64,000 nt of DNA, taken from the NCBI GenBank assembly GCA_036925085.1, contig JAUPFP010000035.1:1230356-1294355 (forward strand), written 5' to 3'. The notes below the pieces were generated by a model. It was given only the letters and a program-made list of their open reading frames with translations. It did no database searches and had not been told where the DNA came from. Source of the DNA: Brachycybe producta. Taxonomy: Eukaryota > Arthropoda > Diplopoda > Playtdesmida > Andrognathidae. Of this stretch, positions 51,305 through 63,388 are shown piece after piece. The position numbers and the translations under genes are program-made. The first letter of the stretch is position 1; the number at the start of each line of letters is the position of its first letter.

Positions 51305-54300
51305 ATGCATACCAGTGATGGTAAGAGATATTGAAACCTACCAATGCAGGGAAATAACTATTTACGAACACCTGCCTAAGACAGGTGAAAATCACGTCAA
51401 TATGGTTATATTCGACATCCTTTGAGTGGATACTTTTAAATAACTTACAGAAATTTCATTCTCAAACGAGTATGCATTGTAATTGGGACTTTCTCCAAAT
51501 TCCTAAATTTCACCCACCTAGGTTAAACAATTTACTTGTAAAATGGTCAAAATTTAGCCTAACATCTGAACCAGGCACGGGGATCCTATTTTATTCGCCA
51601 CTTTATGGAAAATTCGATAAATTTAGTTGCTCAAATCGGAAATTTAAGAATTTAACCATTTGAAAAATGCACGTACTTTTTTTTTTACTTCTGTGAAAAC
51701 TTTGAATGAAAAAGATGAAAAAAGTTGTTTAAATTAAAAAAAAATTGAAAATTTAATGCAACAAGATCACATATTGCATCTCTCAGTTCTGCCATACAGA
51801 AACATGTTATTTTGACAAACTTTATTGTTTGATCTAAAATACGACAAAATGAAACTTGCCACACTTTAATGACATGGGTGCTTAGTTACGCAATCTAAAC
51901 CAACGTCAAGTAATCTTTCAAAGGTTTTCTGCATTTGGTTATTTGTTCCAAATTGAAAAAATGTTTTGCATATAATCTACATATTGTAACACCCTGTAAA
52001 TCGTGATCCCGCCAAAACCATAGCCTGGGGGGTAAACAACTCTCAACCGTCCCTCCCTCCTCTCTGACTCACCTTTCTGACTCATGCCCAAGTGGCGGAT
52101 TGATACATAAAGGACCATGGTCACTTGGACCTGGTTACACCTCGCAGGTGTACACAGGTCCAAGGTATAAAAGGACCATGTTCCTCTTTGTTCCTCAGTT
52201 CTTTCCTTTGCCTGTTTTTGCGATACATTCCAAATCATGGGCCTGAGGATTTCCAGTTAGTATATTACTATTCACCCTTGTATCTGTACTTCTTACAAGG
52301 AATGAATAAAAGTGTTGTAACAAGAAGTAGCGTTGTCTCTATGTCTTTATGTTAATAACTTCTCTTCAGAGGCCGGAGGTTTCATAGGGCAGGAGCTATA
52401 CGATTCTCAGCAGCTACAACATCTTCTCTAGTCGGAATACCGATGGAGAAGATGTATATCAGCATCAACCGGAAGAGAGAGAGATGGCCGCCACTCTCCT
52501 GCATCGATTTCACCCCCATGCAGAAGAGTGACTACAATCTATCTCCATCCAGCTCTCTCTACAGCTCGGATCTTCTCTGTGCAGGTGTCATACTGCTCAG
52601 AGAAGAAACGAAAAGTAGAAAATGTCATCTAAAGGTTGGTAATAAAATATTGGTTGATGTCAAAAGCTCACATTTGGTGGAGGTGCGGGGTATAGCTCCA
52701 TCTGCCTTCTCCGACCTGTAAACAGAAGCCGTCCTTTGTCCTAAGTCTCGTGATTGTGCCTCACGAGGCTTCGTCCGTCCTTTCTATGTTGGAGCCACGT
52801 ATGGAGACCCTCGATAGCGTCAAAGTCAACCGCGTGGCGCCTGTCTGTAAAACCGCGTATGGAGACCCTCGATCACGTCAAAGTCAACCGCGCGGCGTCT
52901 TTTGTGTTGGAACCACGTGTGGAGACCCTCGATAGCGTCAAAGTCGACCACGTGGCGCCTTTGTAAAACCGCGTATGGAGGCCCTCGATCACGTCAAAGC
53001 CAACCGCGCGGCGTCCTTTGTGTTGGAACCACGTATGGAGGCCCTCGATAGCGTCAAAGCCAACCGCGTGGCGCCTTTTTATGTTGGGACCATGTATGGA
53101 GGCCCTCGATCACGTCAAAGCCAACCGCATGGTACCGTTTTTGTGGAATCACGAAAGAGACTTGTGGCTACACACACCACGTGTCGACCGCGCGATTCTG
53201 TGTCCTGTCCTTAGAGACACATGTTAAAGGAACTGCTGCATCGACATCCATTAAGCACGTGGGCAACACCTTGGTAGTAGTTCTTTGACACATGTGTTTC
53301 CGTCCGTGTTTTTGTATTTTATGTTTCCATTATCATCACCCACTTTCACCTTTGTTCTTCTTTAATTTTCAAAGTGAAACCCACACCACGTGGGCAACAC
53401 TTTAAACAAATTCTTTTTACTCTCCGAGAGGAGTTTGCAGTCTCATTATGAGATGAGCAAACAAATCTCATCTACTAATCTATCCACCTATTAATAGGCT
53501 TTTAAAGGACGTGTGTGTCTTTTAAAATGTCCTATTATCTTCACTCTTCATCTTTAATTTTCAAGCAAGATTCTCCCTAGCTCTATTTCATTGTTAGGGG
53601 GCTTACAAGCTTAGAACACACTTTTCCTAGCCACGTGGGACTTTCTTGTCCCCCCTTTTCTTTGTTCTTTGTTTTTACACTTGTGTTTCCCTTGGGACCC
53701 TCTATGTCCCAAGTCATGTTCTTCAATTTCTTCATCATCATCACCTCAATGCATCATCACATGAACTTTCTCCATTGGACATCACTGAAGCCCGGCCGCC
53801 ATCTTGGATCGACCGGACACTCTTCAAAAAGCGCCAACGGAGCGGTTTTTCGCTCCATGTGACTCATTGTTGTACCTTCTCTCATCTTTTTGTGTTCTCT
53901 TCTCTTCTCTTCTCTTCCAGAGGGTTGCACTCACGCACCCCCTGGCGGAGTTCCTCTTGTCAGAGAAAACTTCTCTTTTTCTTTGAATTTTCTCTCTTTT
54001 TGTGTCTTTCTCCTGGCCACCATAAAAACGTGCCCCGGAGGAACTTTTCAATCATCAATTTTTGGACATTGCAATAAACTGAACCGGAAGTGGCCACCAC
54101 AGCGCCACCTACGGACTTCTTCATTCTACTCAACATAGTCCCTCACTGGGCACTGACTCTGTCTTTTTCATCCAGAGCCATCCAGCAGTGAGGACTCAAA
54201 ATTTCTTCAGCCTGAACATTTCTTCTGGTTCACCAAGTATTTAGCTTGTTGAACACACTTCAATTTCTACACTGTTTTACTGTTTTAATAAAACTAAATT

Positions 54301-57300
54301 AAAACTTTTGATGTGCGGGCACCGCACCTAAGTTTTCAACTTTCAAAGTAAAACAGCTTTCTTTTCTTGCTTCTTAAGAGAGTTCAGCCATCTTGAACTT
54401 CTCCTTTGTTTGTGCATTTAAAAAAGTTCAGCCATCTTGAACTTTTTGTTCTTTGTGTGTTCTTCACACACACACTCTTCATTCTTGTTTTCAAGTAAAA
54501 CTAAAAGTGCGGGCACCGCGCTCTAGCTTTACTCTTCATATTGCTTGCCTCTTCTTCAGGCAACTGTAATACACTTTCATTTCTAATTCACTTTCCACAG
54601 TGCAATTTCGATTGGGTGGTGCACCACGCTCGCAATTGCATTGTACATCTGTAATTCCTTCATTGAAACTTTTGGGGATTCTTATAACCTCCACGTGGTC
54701 ACCAAATACCACGTGTAGAGAGAGATCTTACCAAAACTGATACTCAATAAAGAATTTACAAACACACTGTACCAGTTGGGATCGTCACACCCAACTGAAG
54801 AACAACGCCAACACCAACACAGCCACTTAAACAACGATACCATCTTTATTAAACGTAGGTAAACTATCGTCACTCAGTGTATAAGGGTGCAATAGTGTCG
54901 GTTGCCGACGGAAAGACTGCGATCTACAGCGAGATCAACGGCCAAACCTACAAAACACCGACTTACATTGACCACTACGTGTTGCACAAGCCTTAACACA
55001 ATGGATGCTCACCCACGACTAACTGGGACCGCCCGGAGGGCTCTTCTGCACTCCAGGGGAAGCATATATCCATCAGCATTGTGGAGGGCCTATGCAACAT
55101 CACAGACATACGATACACAATACGCCGCATCATCACGTGTGGCTGTCCCACTCGGACCCACCATAGATCCAGTTATTCAACCTGGGACCTGGTGGGTGCC
55201 ACAAAGTGGCGGCACCCAAAGTAATGATGTGCATCAACAGTCTACACGGCGCACGGCTCGGTCCACGAACAATAGTACATTTCGACGCCTAATGTCGTCC
55301 ACATGTTACTCCAGATATCAACAGGAGCGACCTCCGCTACTACCAGATCCACTTCCTACCCAGTCGTGTGATGGTTGCAAACTCAACACCATCATGCATC
55401 AACTTAATGAACTAAAAATACAGATCACTCACATGATGATTATTCATAACGACACCCAACCGCCGCCTGCGCCACCACTACCGACTACATGTACTACAAC
55501 ACCACAATATCGCCAATATCGTAGTGAATCAGATAACTCTCCGCCGTACGCTGTCGGGCACCGAGAGCCGTACGAGTCCTGCTACGATTCATACTACAGA
55601 CGACATGTACCAGGTCCATATGCGATACCTGAAGAGCGCGCGTACAATGTACCGCGCTATACAAACTATGAGCGTACAGAACATCAGTACGCGCACCCGA
55701 CCTATGATTTCACAAGGGAGGCCTCCGTTACGGACCACCGTAGTGTGGTCATGGTACCGGACATGCCCCCTGAGACAACCAATTATGACAGAGCACCGGC
55801 CGGCATGCCAATAATGATGGTCAACTACATCCCGGAGTTGACTTGGGGAATGGATGACCTAACTACCTGGCATGGTACCCTTGAGGTCATTAACCTCGCC
55901 ACCGCCGCCTTGGGTTGCACCGCCAATGAGGTGGTCGCCATCTTGGCCCCAGGTGGTGGGACGTCACTCCAAGGGCGCCCCTGCTGCCGCCGGATGCTGA
56001 AAGACCTATATAGACAACTGAAGAATACTTGCATGCCTCAAGAGATCGGAGATCATAGTGTCAGTGATGACAGTCCAAAAATCACTGTCACTATCAATGG
56101 CAAAGAGGTCCGCATGCTCGTAGACACCGGAGCTCATGGTAGCGTAATATCCAAGGCACTTGCAAAGCAGCTCCAACTCAACATCAAGCCTATGGCTCAT
56201 CCGCCAAGGATTGAGGGAGTTGGAGGAAATACCATCGCCGTGGCAGGGCAAGTCTCCGCTACGGTGGAAATTGCCAAACAATCTGCCACGGGCCGCCTGC
56301 TGGTTATCACTGGCCCACCCGACGCCATCTTAGGCCGAGATCTGGGTAGGGCACTGAAGCTCCTTGTGTCTATGCAGACCAATAAAGTCTACTTAGAGGA
56401 CGACCTCTTTGAATCAGCACTCCGAAGGCAGAGTATTCAGGCGTACGTCAAGAGTGCTCTGGAAGAAATCACGCCAGCCACTCTTGGGGAGTCGGACACC
56501 GCTCCCATTGAAGTAAAGCTTATGCAGCAACCGAGCGAATACCTAGTAGTCAAAGGGCTAACGCAGCTCACTGGCCATGGGACAACACTAGTGGAGGTAG
56601 AGGCCTCTGGGATCCTCACAAATCAGGATCTTTTCGTGGTCTCTCCTGACGAGAAGCTACGTGCCTCGAGGGGGGTCTGGGTGGCCCCCGGCATTATGCA
56701 AGGCCGTAACAGCAACAGCTTCCTAGTCGAGGTCCTGAACACCACTATGGGGCCATTGACCCTGGCCTCCGGCGAAGTGATAGCCCATGTACAAAAAGAC
56801 TACTGCTTCGAAACGGTTGAAGTAAAGACCACTTCAAACGCTGACCCGATCATGACAAAAGAGTCAGGCGCTAAATTCGATGAAGCAATGCAACTCGGGC
56901 CTCGATTGCGTAATGGCCAGAGGCGCATTCTAATGGATCTTTTGAGATCCTATCGAGATGTCTTCGCGCTAGAAACGTCGGAACTTGGATGTACCAACCT
57001 CACGGAACACCGAATTGATACCGGCGATCATGCACCCGTGCGGGAACCCCTCCGAAGGAGTGGCCCCGAGCAGCGGGAGATCATCCGGAAGACAGTTGAG
57101 GAAATGCTCAAATCCGGAGTAGCCAGCGCATCCAAGTCTCCTTATGCTTCAGCAGTAGTCCTGGTGAAGAAGAAGGATGGACAGTGGCGTTTCTGCGTTG
57201 ACTATAGACGCCTGAACGATATCACCAAACCAGACAATTACCCACTACCCCGAATCGATGATGCTTTAGACTCGCTTCGGGGGTCGAGAATCTTCGCGAC

Positions 57301-60300
57301 CCTCGACATGATCTCCGGCTATTGGCAATTTGAGGTCGCCAAAGAGGATAGGGAGAAGACCGCGTTCATCACACCTGGTGGGCTGTTCGAATTCAATCGG
57401 ATGCCCTTTGGTCTGCGTAACGCTCCTGCTACTATGCAGCGTGCCCTGGATATCCTTTTGGCTGGCCACAAATGGGAGACTTGTCTAGTCTACCTAGACG
57501 ACATCATCGTATTCGGCACGACTTTTGAACAGTTTATGGAAAGGTTGGACTGCGTCCTAGGACTCCTAAGAGAGGCGGGGTTGAAGCTTCACCCCGAAAA
57601 GAGCTTCTTCGGCTACGACAAAGTCCTCTACCTGGGACACATCATCTCCAAAGAGGGAGTGCGTCCAGACCCGAGGAAAGTGGTTGCCATCTCCGACTTA
57701 GCGGCGCCTACTAATGTCAAGGAGGTGAAGCGATTTCTGGGCATGGCCGGTTTCTACCGGCGATTTATTGTCAACTTTGCCCACATCGCTAAACCACTCA
57801 CGGATATGACCAAAAAGGGGCTGCCCTTTTTATGGACGATCGACAGAGAAGCAGCATTCACTCTGTTAAAGACTAAACTTGTCACCGCGCCAATATTGGC
57901 CATTTACGACCCAGATGCCGAAATCAAAATGCACACCGACGCCTCTGCTTACGGCATCGGAGCTATCCTCTACCAACAGTCACCATCTAAGGAACTGCAG
58001 ATCCTGGGTGGTGTCTCTCGAGTGCTCTGAGACGCCGAATTAAACTATTCAACAACAGATAAAGAGTGCCTCGCAGTGGTGTACGGCATCGTCAAGTTTA
58101 GACCTTATCTCTTTAACAAAGCCTTTGTCATCGTCACCGACCATCATGCACTGTGCTACTTAAAAACCGCACAGCGACTCCAAGGACGCCTGGGTCGCTG
58201 GCAGCTACTGCTCCAGGAATACGACTACACCGTAGTCTACAAAGCCGGCATCACTCACGTGGATGCAGATTGCATTTCACGGAGTCCGGTGGACGTTCCT
58301 GAAGACTGGAAGCTGCAGGCTACCCCAGATGACCTCGACGACAGCGTGGTTTACGCAGTCACTTTGCGTTGGGATTGGTCGGTTGAACAAACAAGAGACC
58401 CGAACGTGACACAGATTAAGACCGAACTTCGCAACAATCCAAGTACCGAGCTTCACCATACCTATGTCATCATAGACGAGGTTTTGTGTGCCCTTGTCTA
58501 CCAGGGCAGCATAACACCCAAGCTCGTGACGGTGGTACCCAAACATCTGGTATCCGAAGTTCTGAGACTCTTACACGATAGTCCTGAAGCCGGACATTTC
58601 GGCCAGGATAAGACATTAGAAAAGGTGTGCCAACGGTTCTTTTGGCCAACCTGGAAGCAGGATACCATCGAGTATGTGCGCACGTGCGAAATATGCCAAA
58701 AGTGCAAGACACCACAGTCCAAGCTGCCCGGGTTCCTCCATGAAATGGAAATTGGAGACCCAGGTGAATGCTGGGGAATCGATTACATCGGTCCCCTGCC
58801 AAAATCACTGGGTGGTGTCAAGCACATCATCCTGGCAGTGGATTACGCCACCAGATTCTGTTTCGCACGAGCTGTGCACAGCCAGTCGGCCAAAACAACT
58901 AAGAATTTCCTCCAAGATACGATCGTGTATCTTATCGGGATGCCCAGGAGGATAATCACCAACCGGGGAACACCTTTTACAGCTAAAGACACACAAGCGC
59001 TGTGTGACGAGCTGGGAATAAAGCACGCCACCACGACAGCGTACTTTCCGCAAGGAGACGGTCTTGCGGAAAGGACCAACAAAACTATAATGCAGACCGT
59101 CAAGAGACTCCTGACGCCTGAAAAAGGACAGCGGGATTGGTATTTCCATCTCCAAGCCGCCACCTTCGCTTACAACACCGCGACCCATACGTCAACGAAG
59201 TTCTCGCCATACCGCTTAATGTTTGGAAGAGAGGCCCGACTTCGAATCGACAATCGGGCACCTCTCCTACCGAAGGTTATGGATTCAAACCCTGCAGCAC
59301 CTTCTGTGGTTGCCACGGAAGAGGTCGAGATCGCAAGGGCCAACCTGCACGAGGCCCATTTGCGACAGAAGAAGTACTATGACGCAAGACGAAAAACTCC
59401 ACACACGTATAAAATCGGAGACCCAGTACTCGTTCGAGACCAACGCATCGTGCCTGATGAGACCAAGAAACTACGTTACTCGTACAGGGATGGTTACACG
59501 GTAACCAAAATCATCAGCGACACGGTGCTCGAGCTGGAGCACGAAGATACGTTTGGAAGATTGATTCGAGACACGGTGAACATTGTACATATCAAGCCAA
59601 AACAACTGAGGACAGTTGTTCAAGGGTTGGAGGGGGAAGACAAATCCAGCTCCCCACAACAAGAGGAACCTACCTCCTCACCACAATAAACCAATAAACC
59701 AATAACCCTATCAACAACCCACACAACCTAAATTTTTTCTTTCGGTTGTTTATATCATCACATTGGTCACTTGCTGACACACACCAATATAAACAAACAA
59801 CAACGTGTGTGACCACAAACATTCACACACCCCTGCTCACATTTCACCACTCGAATCTGATTCCAATGGGGCAACTTTCGTACACTGCGTTTGGGGACCA
59901 GGTCGTCTGACAACAATAACAAACAACAGTGGAAGAACGGCGTTCAATACTCAGAAACCGACACCCCGCGAGCCTCCAATAACAAACAAATTGGGTGGCT
60001 TATTGGAGTTCCAGCCAGCTTCGTGGAATTATACGATTTCCATGGGACCCTGGAATTTCACACCTCGATGGGGAAGTCGGGAAACACACAAGTATATAGC
60101 CAACGCCAGGCTGGTCACCAGCACTTCGGAAACAATCCTGGAAGAACAAGGATGTCACAGTGCAACGAAACAACGGGAAGCCAGAACGATGCCATCCCTG
60201 ACCCATCTACTAGGATGGACTCGGATGACACGACAACGCAGCAACTCGGCATCGAGGAAGTCGGGGACGACACAGCGCGCGCCATCGACCTAACGACGTC

Positions 60301-63300
60301 AACTGCCTCGTCTCGCCATATCGCCGCAGCCTCAGCAACCCCCGTACTAACTTTGCCGCAAGTGACACAACCTTTTCGCATACCAACAGTCACTACCAGG
60401 AGACTACCGGTATATCGACCGCTTCGTCAGGAAGCACGATGTGAAAGACTGCTAAATAATTGCTGGGCACTCTGGCAACGACGGGTGCGGCCCGCAAACA
60501 CCTATTACATCGGTCACTATGACCTGATGGAGGGATTTCCGCGCCTCTACATACCGGAGGAAGGGCACTACGTTGTAGGAATGTCATACTACCTGCAACT
60601 CTCTATGGCCGTCCTAATTCCGTCCACCCGGTACATCGAAATATACCAGTTTGCCGAGCAGCCCATCACTCCAGCATTGGGCACCCTTCAGCAGGCTTTC
60701 TTTAACAGTCTCCTGGGAGTCCCACTTAACGGAGCATACAGCATTGCCCGAATGATCGTTTGGAGGACCCGCGCCACTTACCAGGCCGCCATCCTGTGGG
60801 ACGCCGTTTACGGTGTCCTCACCGGGCAACCACCGGGCCGACTGATCGCCGCCGACGCCACCGTCCACCGAAGTTTCATGGAAAGTCTCCGGGGCTTCGA
60901 CAACGGATGGATCGTCGCCGCCTGGGAATCCTATCATCCCTGGCTGCGGAGCCACCTCCTCCACTCACCGTCAGACCCCCTACAAGCACTTCACGGATAT
61001 GTTTCTGCATGTACATGTGCATGCAATCAACCGACGTGGGTATAGATTAGAAAACCGTGTGGTCACCGCCCATTGGGGTGGTGAGCTCGAAAAATATAAA
61101 AAAAAAAGAAAAGAATTCTGTTATAACTGCTTTATGTATAAATAAGTATTTCTTGTAAATTTCCATAGGAACTCGCCACCCAGCGAGTATTAATTGTGTT
61201 TGCCTTTTTATTTTCAGAATTTGCATTTTCAAAGGGCGCTGACACTTCGGTGCCAGTGCCTTTCCATAACCACCTCTGTACACGGTAAGTCCTCAGCCAC
61301 CCATGTCTCCCCGCTGCGTAACTTGAAAACCTTCCACCCTTGGCTGGAGTACGAGGACGTACTCCAAGCAAAGTTGGAGGGTATGTAACACCCTGTAAAT
61401 CGTGATCCCGCCAAAACCATAGCCTGGGGGGTAAACAACTCTCAACCGTCCCTCCCTCCTCTCTGACTCACCTTTCTGACTCATGCCCAAGTGGCGGATT
61501 GATACATAAAGGACCATGGTCACTTGGACCTGGTTACACCTCGCAGGTGTACACAGGTCCAAGGTATAAAAGGACCATGTTCCTCTTTGTTCCTCAGTTC
61601 TTTCCTTTGCCTGTTTTTGCGATACATTCCAAATCATGGGCCTGAGGATTTCCAGTTAGTATATTACTATTCACCCTTGTATCTGTACTTCTTACAAGGA
61701 ATGAATAAAAGTGTTGTAACAAGAAGTAGCGTTGTCTCTATGTCTTTATGTTAATAACTTCTCTTCAGAGGCCGGAGGTTTCATAGGGCAGGAGCTATAC
61801 GATTCTCAGCAGCTACAACATCTTCTCTAGTCGGAATACCGATGGAGAAGATGTATATCAGCATCAACCGGAAGAGAGAGAGATGGCCGCCACTCTCCTG
61901 CATCGATTTCACCCCCATGCAGAAGAGTGACTACAATCTATCTCCATCCAGCTCTCTCTACAGCTCGGATCTTCTCTGTGCAGGTGTCATACTGCTCAGA
62001 GAAGAAACGAAAAGTAGAAAATGTCATCTAAAGGTTGGTAATAAAATATTGGTTGATGTCAAAAGCTCACAATATTTTTATGAGATTTACAGTTTATTTT
62101 AAGAGCCTAGATACAGCGTTTAATTCAAAATTTCTCCGAATGAACAGTAATCACTGCGATCGTTTTTGATTTAAAAAATGTTTTTTTTTAATGTATTTTT
62201 CTCCAGGTTTCAAGTCACACAATAATTAATAGAAAAATAATTTCATGTGCTAATCTTATAAAAAGGAACCATCGTGAAGCCAATAGATTAATGCACGTGC
62301 TAATTATTTTGTTATTGTTCTAAGTCGTTTGAACGAGAGTTCTTCAAATGTTTCAGGGACGGTTTTTTATCCAATGGGATTTAACATGGATTTAAAAAAC
62401 GAACGATTTTGAAACTTGTTTAAAAATAGAAGGACCTTTTCTAAATTTACATAAAGCGAGCACTTAAAGAACAATACTTTTTATTGCATTTTCCACACTA
62501 CTATATTTTAACTGAGCGATTGTGAGCCGATTTCTCGCAAGTTTAGTAACGCCATACAGTAACACTCATTTGTCTAGTTGTCGCCTCTTCAAAACAACAA
62601 CACTGTGTATCTAGCTATTATTAAGGTGTTCCACAAAGTGATTGGGACAAACTTCTTTGTAACTTCTGAATAACAGCGTGTATCTATACTCTTAAGAGAT
62701 TCATAGTCTCTTAGATTTTATTAACAAGGCATCTTATCAAATATTATCATACGAGCGTACTATGTGTATAACAGTATATCGGTGTTAATGCTGTTTGTAT
62801 TTCGCATTTCAACTGTTGCCCCATGTCATCGGCCATCAATAGCTTCTTGCAGAATAATTATATTTCAACTAATAATATTTAACTAACTTCAATGGGATAC
62901 ATATTACATGTGGTAAAACAAAAAGGCTTCCTATTAATATTTTTTTCACTTTTATTACAAAATTTTCAGATAGTTGCAAGAAAGTTGTTGGTTCTATCAA
63001 AACACAATTGAAGCTTTTTATCTTGTGCACTTTCATTTTCGCAATTGTGAATGGAAAGCCCGGAAATTATGCAAACGATTTGAAGAGACGTTCCGCAGAA
63101 GACAATTTGAAAGAAGGTTGGGGAACTCTTAAACAAGGTGCTCAAGATGGCTGGGAAAAAGGGAAAGAAGTTGCTCACAAGGGCTGGGAAAAAGGGAAAG
63201 AAGTTGCTCACGAGGGCTGGGAAAATGGGAAACAATTGATTCAAAATGGTTGGAATAAAGGGAAAAAAGCTGTTGTAGATACTTTTAAAGACCTGAAAGA

Positions 63301-63388
63301 CGCTCATGACAAAGTCAACAGTGAATTAGCGGCAACACCAGAAAGGTCAGAAGAAAGCAAGGCACGCTCTAAAAAATGGAGAGGATGA
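51305..63388 (+). CDS. Secreted Gly-Trp-repeat prepropeptide, gene 3 (two exons; gypsy B in intron)
   Basis: Exons 51305..51320 and 62970..63388 (144 residues), donor ATG|GTAAG and acceptor ATTTTCAG|AT, same phase as genes 1 and 2. Exon 2 has no in-frame ATG near its start, so the upstream exon is needed. Signal core LFILCTFIFAIVNG; propiece ending LKRR; then five 11-residue units (GWGTLKQGAQD, GWEKGKEVAHK, GWEKGKEVAHE, GWENGKQLIQN, GWNKGKKAVVD) and a Lys-rich tail ending KKWRG. The near-identical middle units point to unit duplication. The intron is 11.6 kb because gypsy B (51985-62071) and a MITE lie in it; without gypsy B it would be about 1.6 kb. Whether it still splices efficiently is unknown. 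Confidence 0.7.
51985..52672 (+). repeat. Gypsy B 5' LTR
   Basis: Contains TATAAAAGG (52166-52174) as promoter and GAATAAAAG (about 52301) as poly(A) region. Same length and apparently the same sequence as the 3' LTR. Confidence 0.93.
52675..52691 (+). promoter_or_regulatory. Gypsy B primer-binding site
   Basis: TGGTGGAGGTGCGGGGT two bases after the 5' LTR, complementary to a tRNA CCA end and related to the gypsy A site. Confidence 0.75.
52794..53145 (+). repeat. Gypsy B leader: six tandem units of about 60 bp
   Basis: Units with tatggag[a/g]ccctcgat...gtcaaag start at about 52800, 52858, 52918, 52974, 53034 and 53095. Two unit types alternate (cgatagcgtc and cgatcacgtc), so the duplication unit was probably a dimer of about 116-120 bp. 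Confidence 0.85.
53146..55000 (+). other. Gypsy B long untranslated leader
   Basis: About 1.85 kb without a convincing gene. Short repeats include the pair gtgcgggcaccgc (about 54313 and 54508) and the pair gttcagccatcttgaact (about 54381 and 54425). Pyrimidine-rich stretches (53870-54010) fall near possible splice or ribosome-entry sites; untested. Confidence 0.5.
55001..59689 (+). pseudogene. gag-pol: Gypsy B Gag-Pol, one in-frame TGA and a mutated integrase triad
   Basis: One frame from ATG 55001 to 59689, broken by a TGA at 58028-58030 (codon 1010) inside RNase H. The first about 360 residues are Tyr/Pro/Thr-rich Gag-like sequence without a CCHC knuckle, shorter than Gag of element A. 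Then protease (VDTGAHG, Asp375), reverse transcriptase (YLDD 831-834) and RNase H (HTDASAYGIG). After the stop come the RNase H C-terminus, the integrase zinc finger (HDSPEAGH...CEICQ) and the core with Asp in GIDYIG. Asn (58961-58963) replaces the second catalytic Asp in the block ITNRGTPF; Glu is in LAERTNK. Stop plus Asp-to-Asn predict no autonomous transposition. Confidence 0.92.
60068..61045 (+). CDS. Gypsy B ORF3: unrecognised domain also found at the end of gypsy A Pol
   Basis: 325 residues from ATG 60068 (the frame is open from 59891). The first about 110 residues are polar, Thr/Ser/Gln-rich. From about residue 120 a compact aromatic domain begins: LLNNCWALWQRR, then YYIGHYDL, LLGVPLNGAY, a conserved AAILWDAVYGVL and a C-terminal WESYHPWLRSHLL. 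Matching blocks in order in gypsy A Pol (2110-2347) are YLNNRLCLWQD, YQYHGYYRLAEPL, LLGCDLEGM and AIALVDLLTSRVL. No signal peptide, transmembrane segment or furin site, so it does not look like an envelope protein. Function unknown. Followed by the 3' LTR after 338 bases. Confidence 0.7.
   Translation: MGKSGNTQVYSQRQAGHQHFGNNPGRTRMSQCNETTGSQNDAIPDPSTRMDSDDTTTQQLGIEEVGDDTARAIDLTTSTASSRHIAAASATPVLTLPQVTQPFRIPTVTTRRLPVYRPLRQEARCERLLNNCWALWQRRVRPANTYYIGHYDLMEGFPRLYIPEEGHYVVGMSYYLQLSMAVLIPSTRYIEIYQFAEQPITPALGTLQQAFFNSLLGVPLNGAYSIARMIVWRTRATYQAAILWDAVYGVLTGQPPGRLIAADATVHRSFMESLRGFDNGWIVAAWESYHPWLRSHLLHSPSDPLQALHGYVSACTCACNQPTWV
61384..62071 (+). repeat. Gypsy B 3' LTR
   Basis: 688 bp, matching the 5' LTR throughout by eye. 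A short purine-rich GTTGGAGGGTA immediately precedes it (polypurine tract candidate, 61373-61383). Confidence 0.92.
62103..62620 (+). mobile_element. TTAA-flanked MITE, family 2, copy 3 (shortened, diverged)
   Basis: Starts GAGCCTAGATACAGCG after TTAA (62099-62102) and ends near ATCTAGCTATTA before TTAA (62621-62624). Interior matches 3509-4408 but one internal repeat unit is missing. Lies in the gene 3 intron. Confidence 0.7.

Larger units (their letters stand above)
51985..62071 (+). mobile_element. Ty3/gypsy LTR retrotransposon B (10,087 bp), defective
   Basis: 688-bp LTRs (51985-52672 and 61384-62071) that look identical by eye, TGTAAC...CTCACA, with a 4-bp target duplication ATAT (51981-51984 and 62072-62075). 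Interior: primer-binding site, long leader with a tandem array, gag-pol, and a third ORF. The pol frame has an internal stop. Inserted in the intron of gene 3, same orientation. Confidence 0.95.

Noticed and set aside
52750-53227. Short frames across the gypsy B leader array
   Set aside because: They are open because the repeat unit is near a multiple of three; no protein features.
59805-60293. 162-residue frame overlapping gypsy B ORF3
   Set aside because: It overlaps the start of ORF3 in another frame, has no domain, and composition matches a shadow.
60068-61045. Gypsy B ORF3 as an envelope gene
   Set aside because: No signal peptide, transmembrane helix, furin site or glycosylation-rich ectodomain seen.
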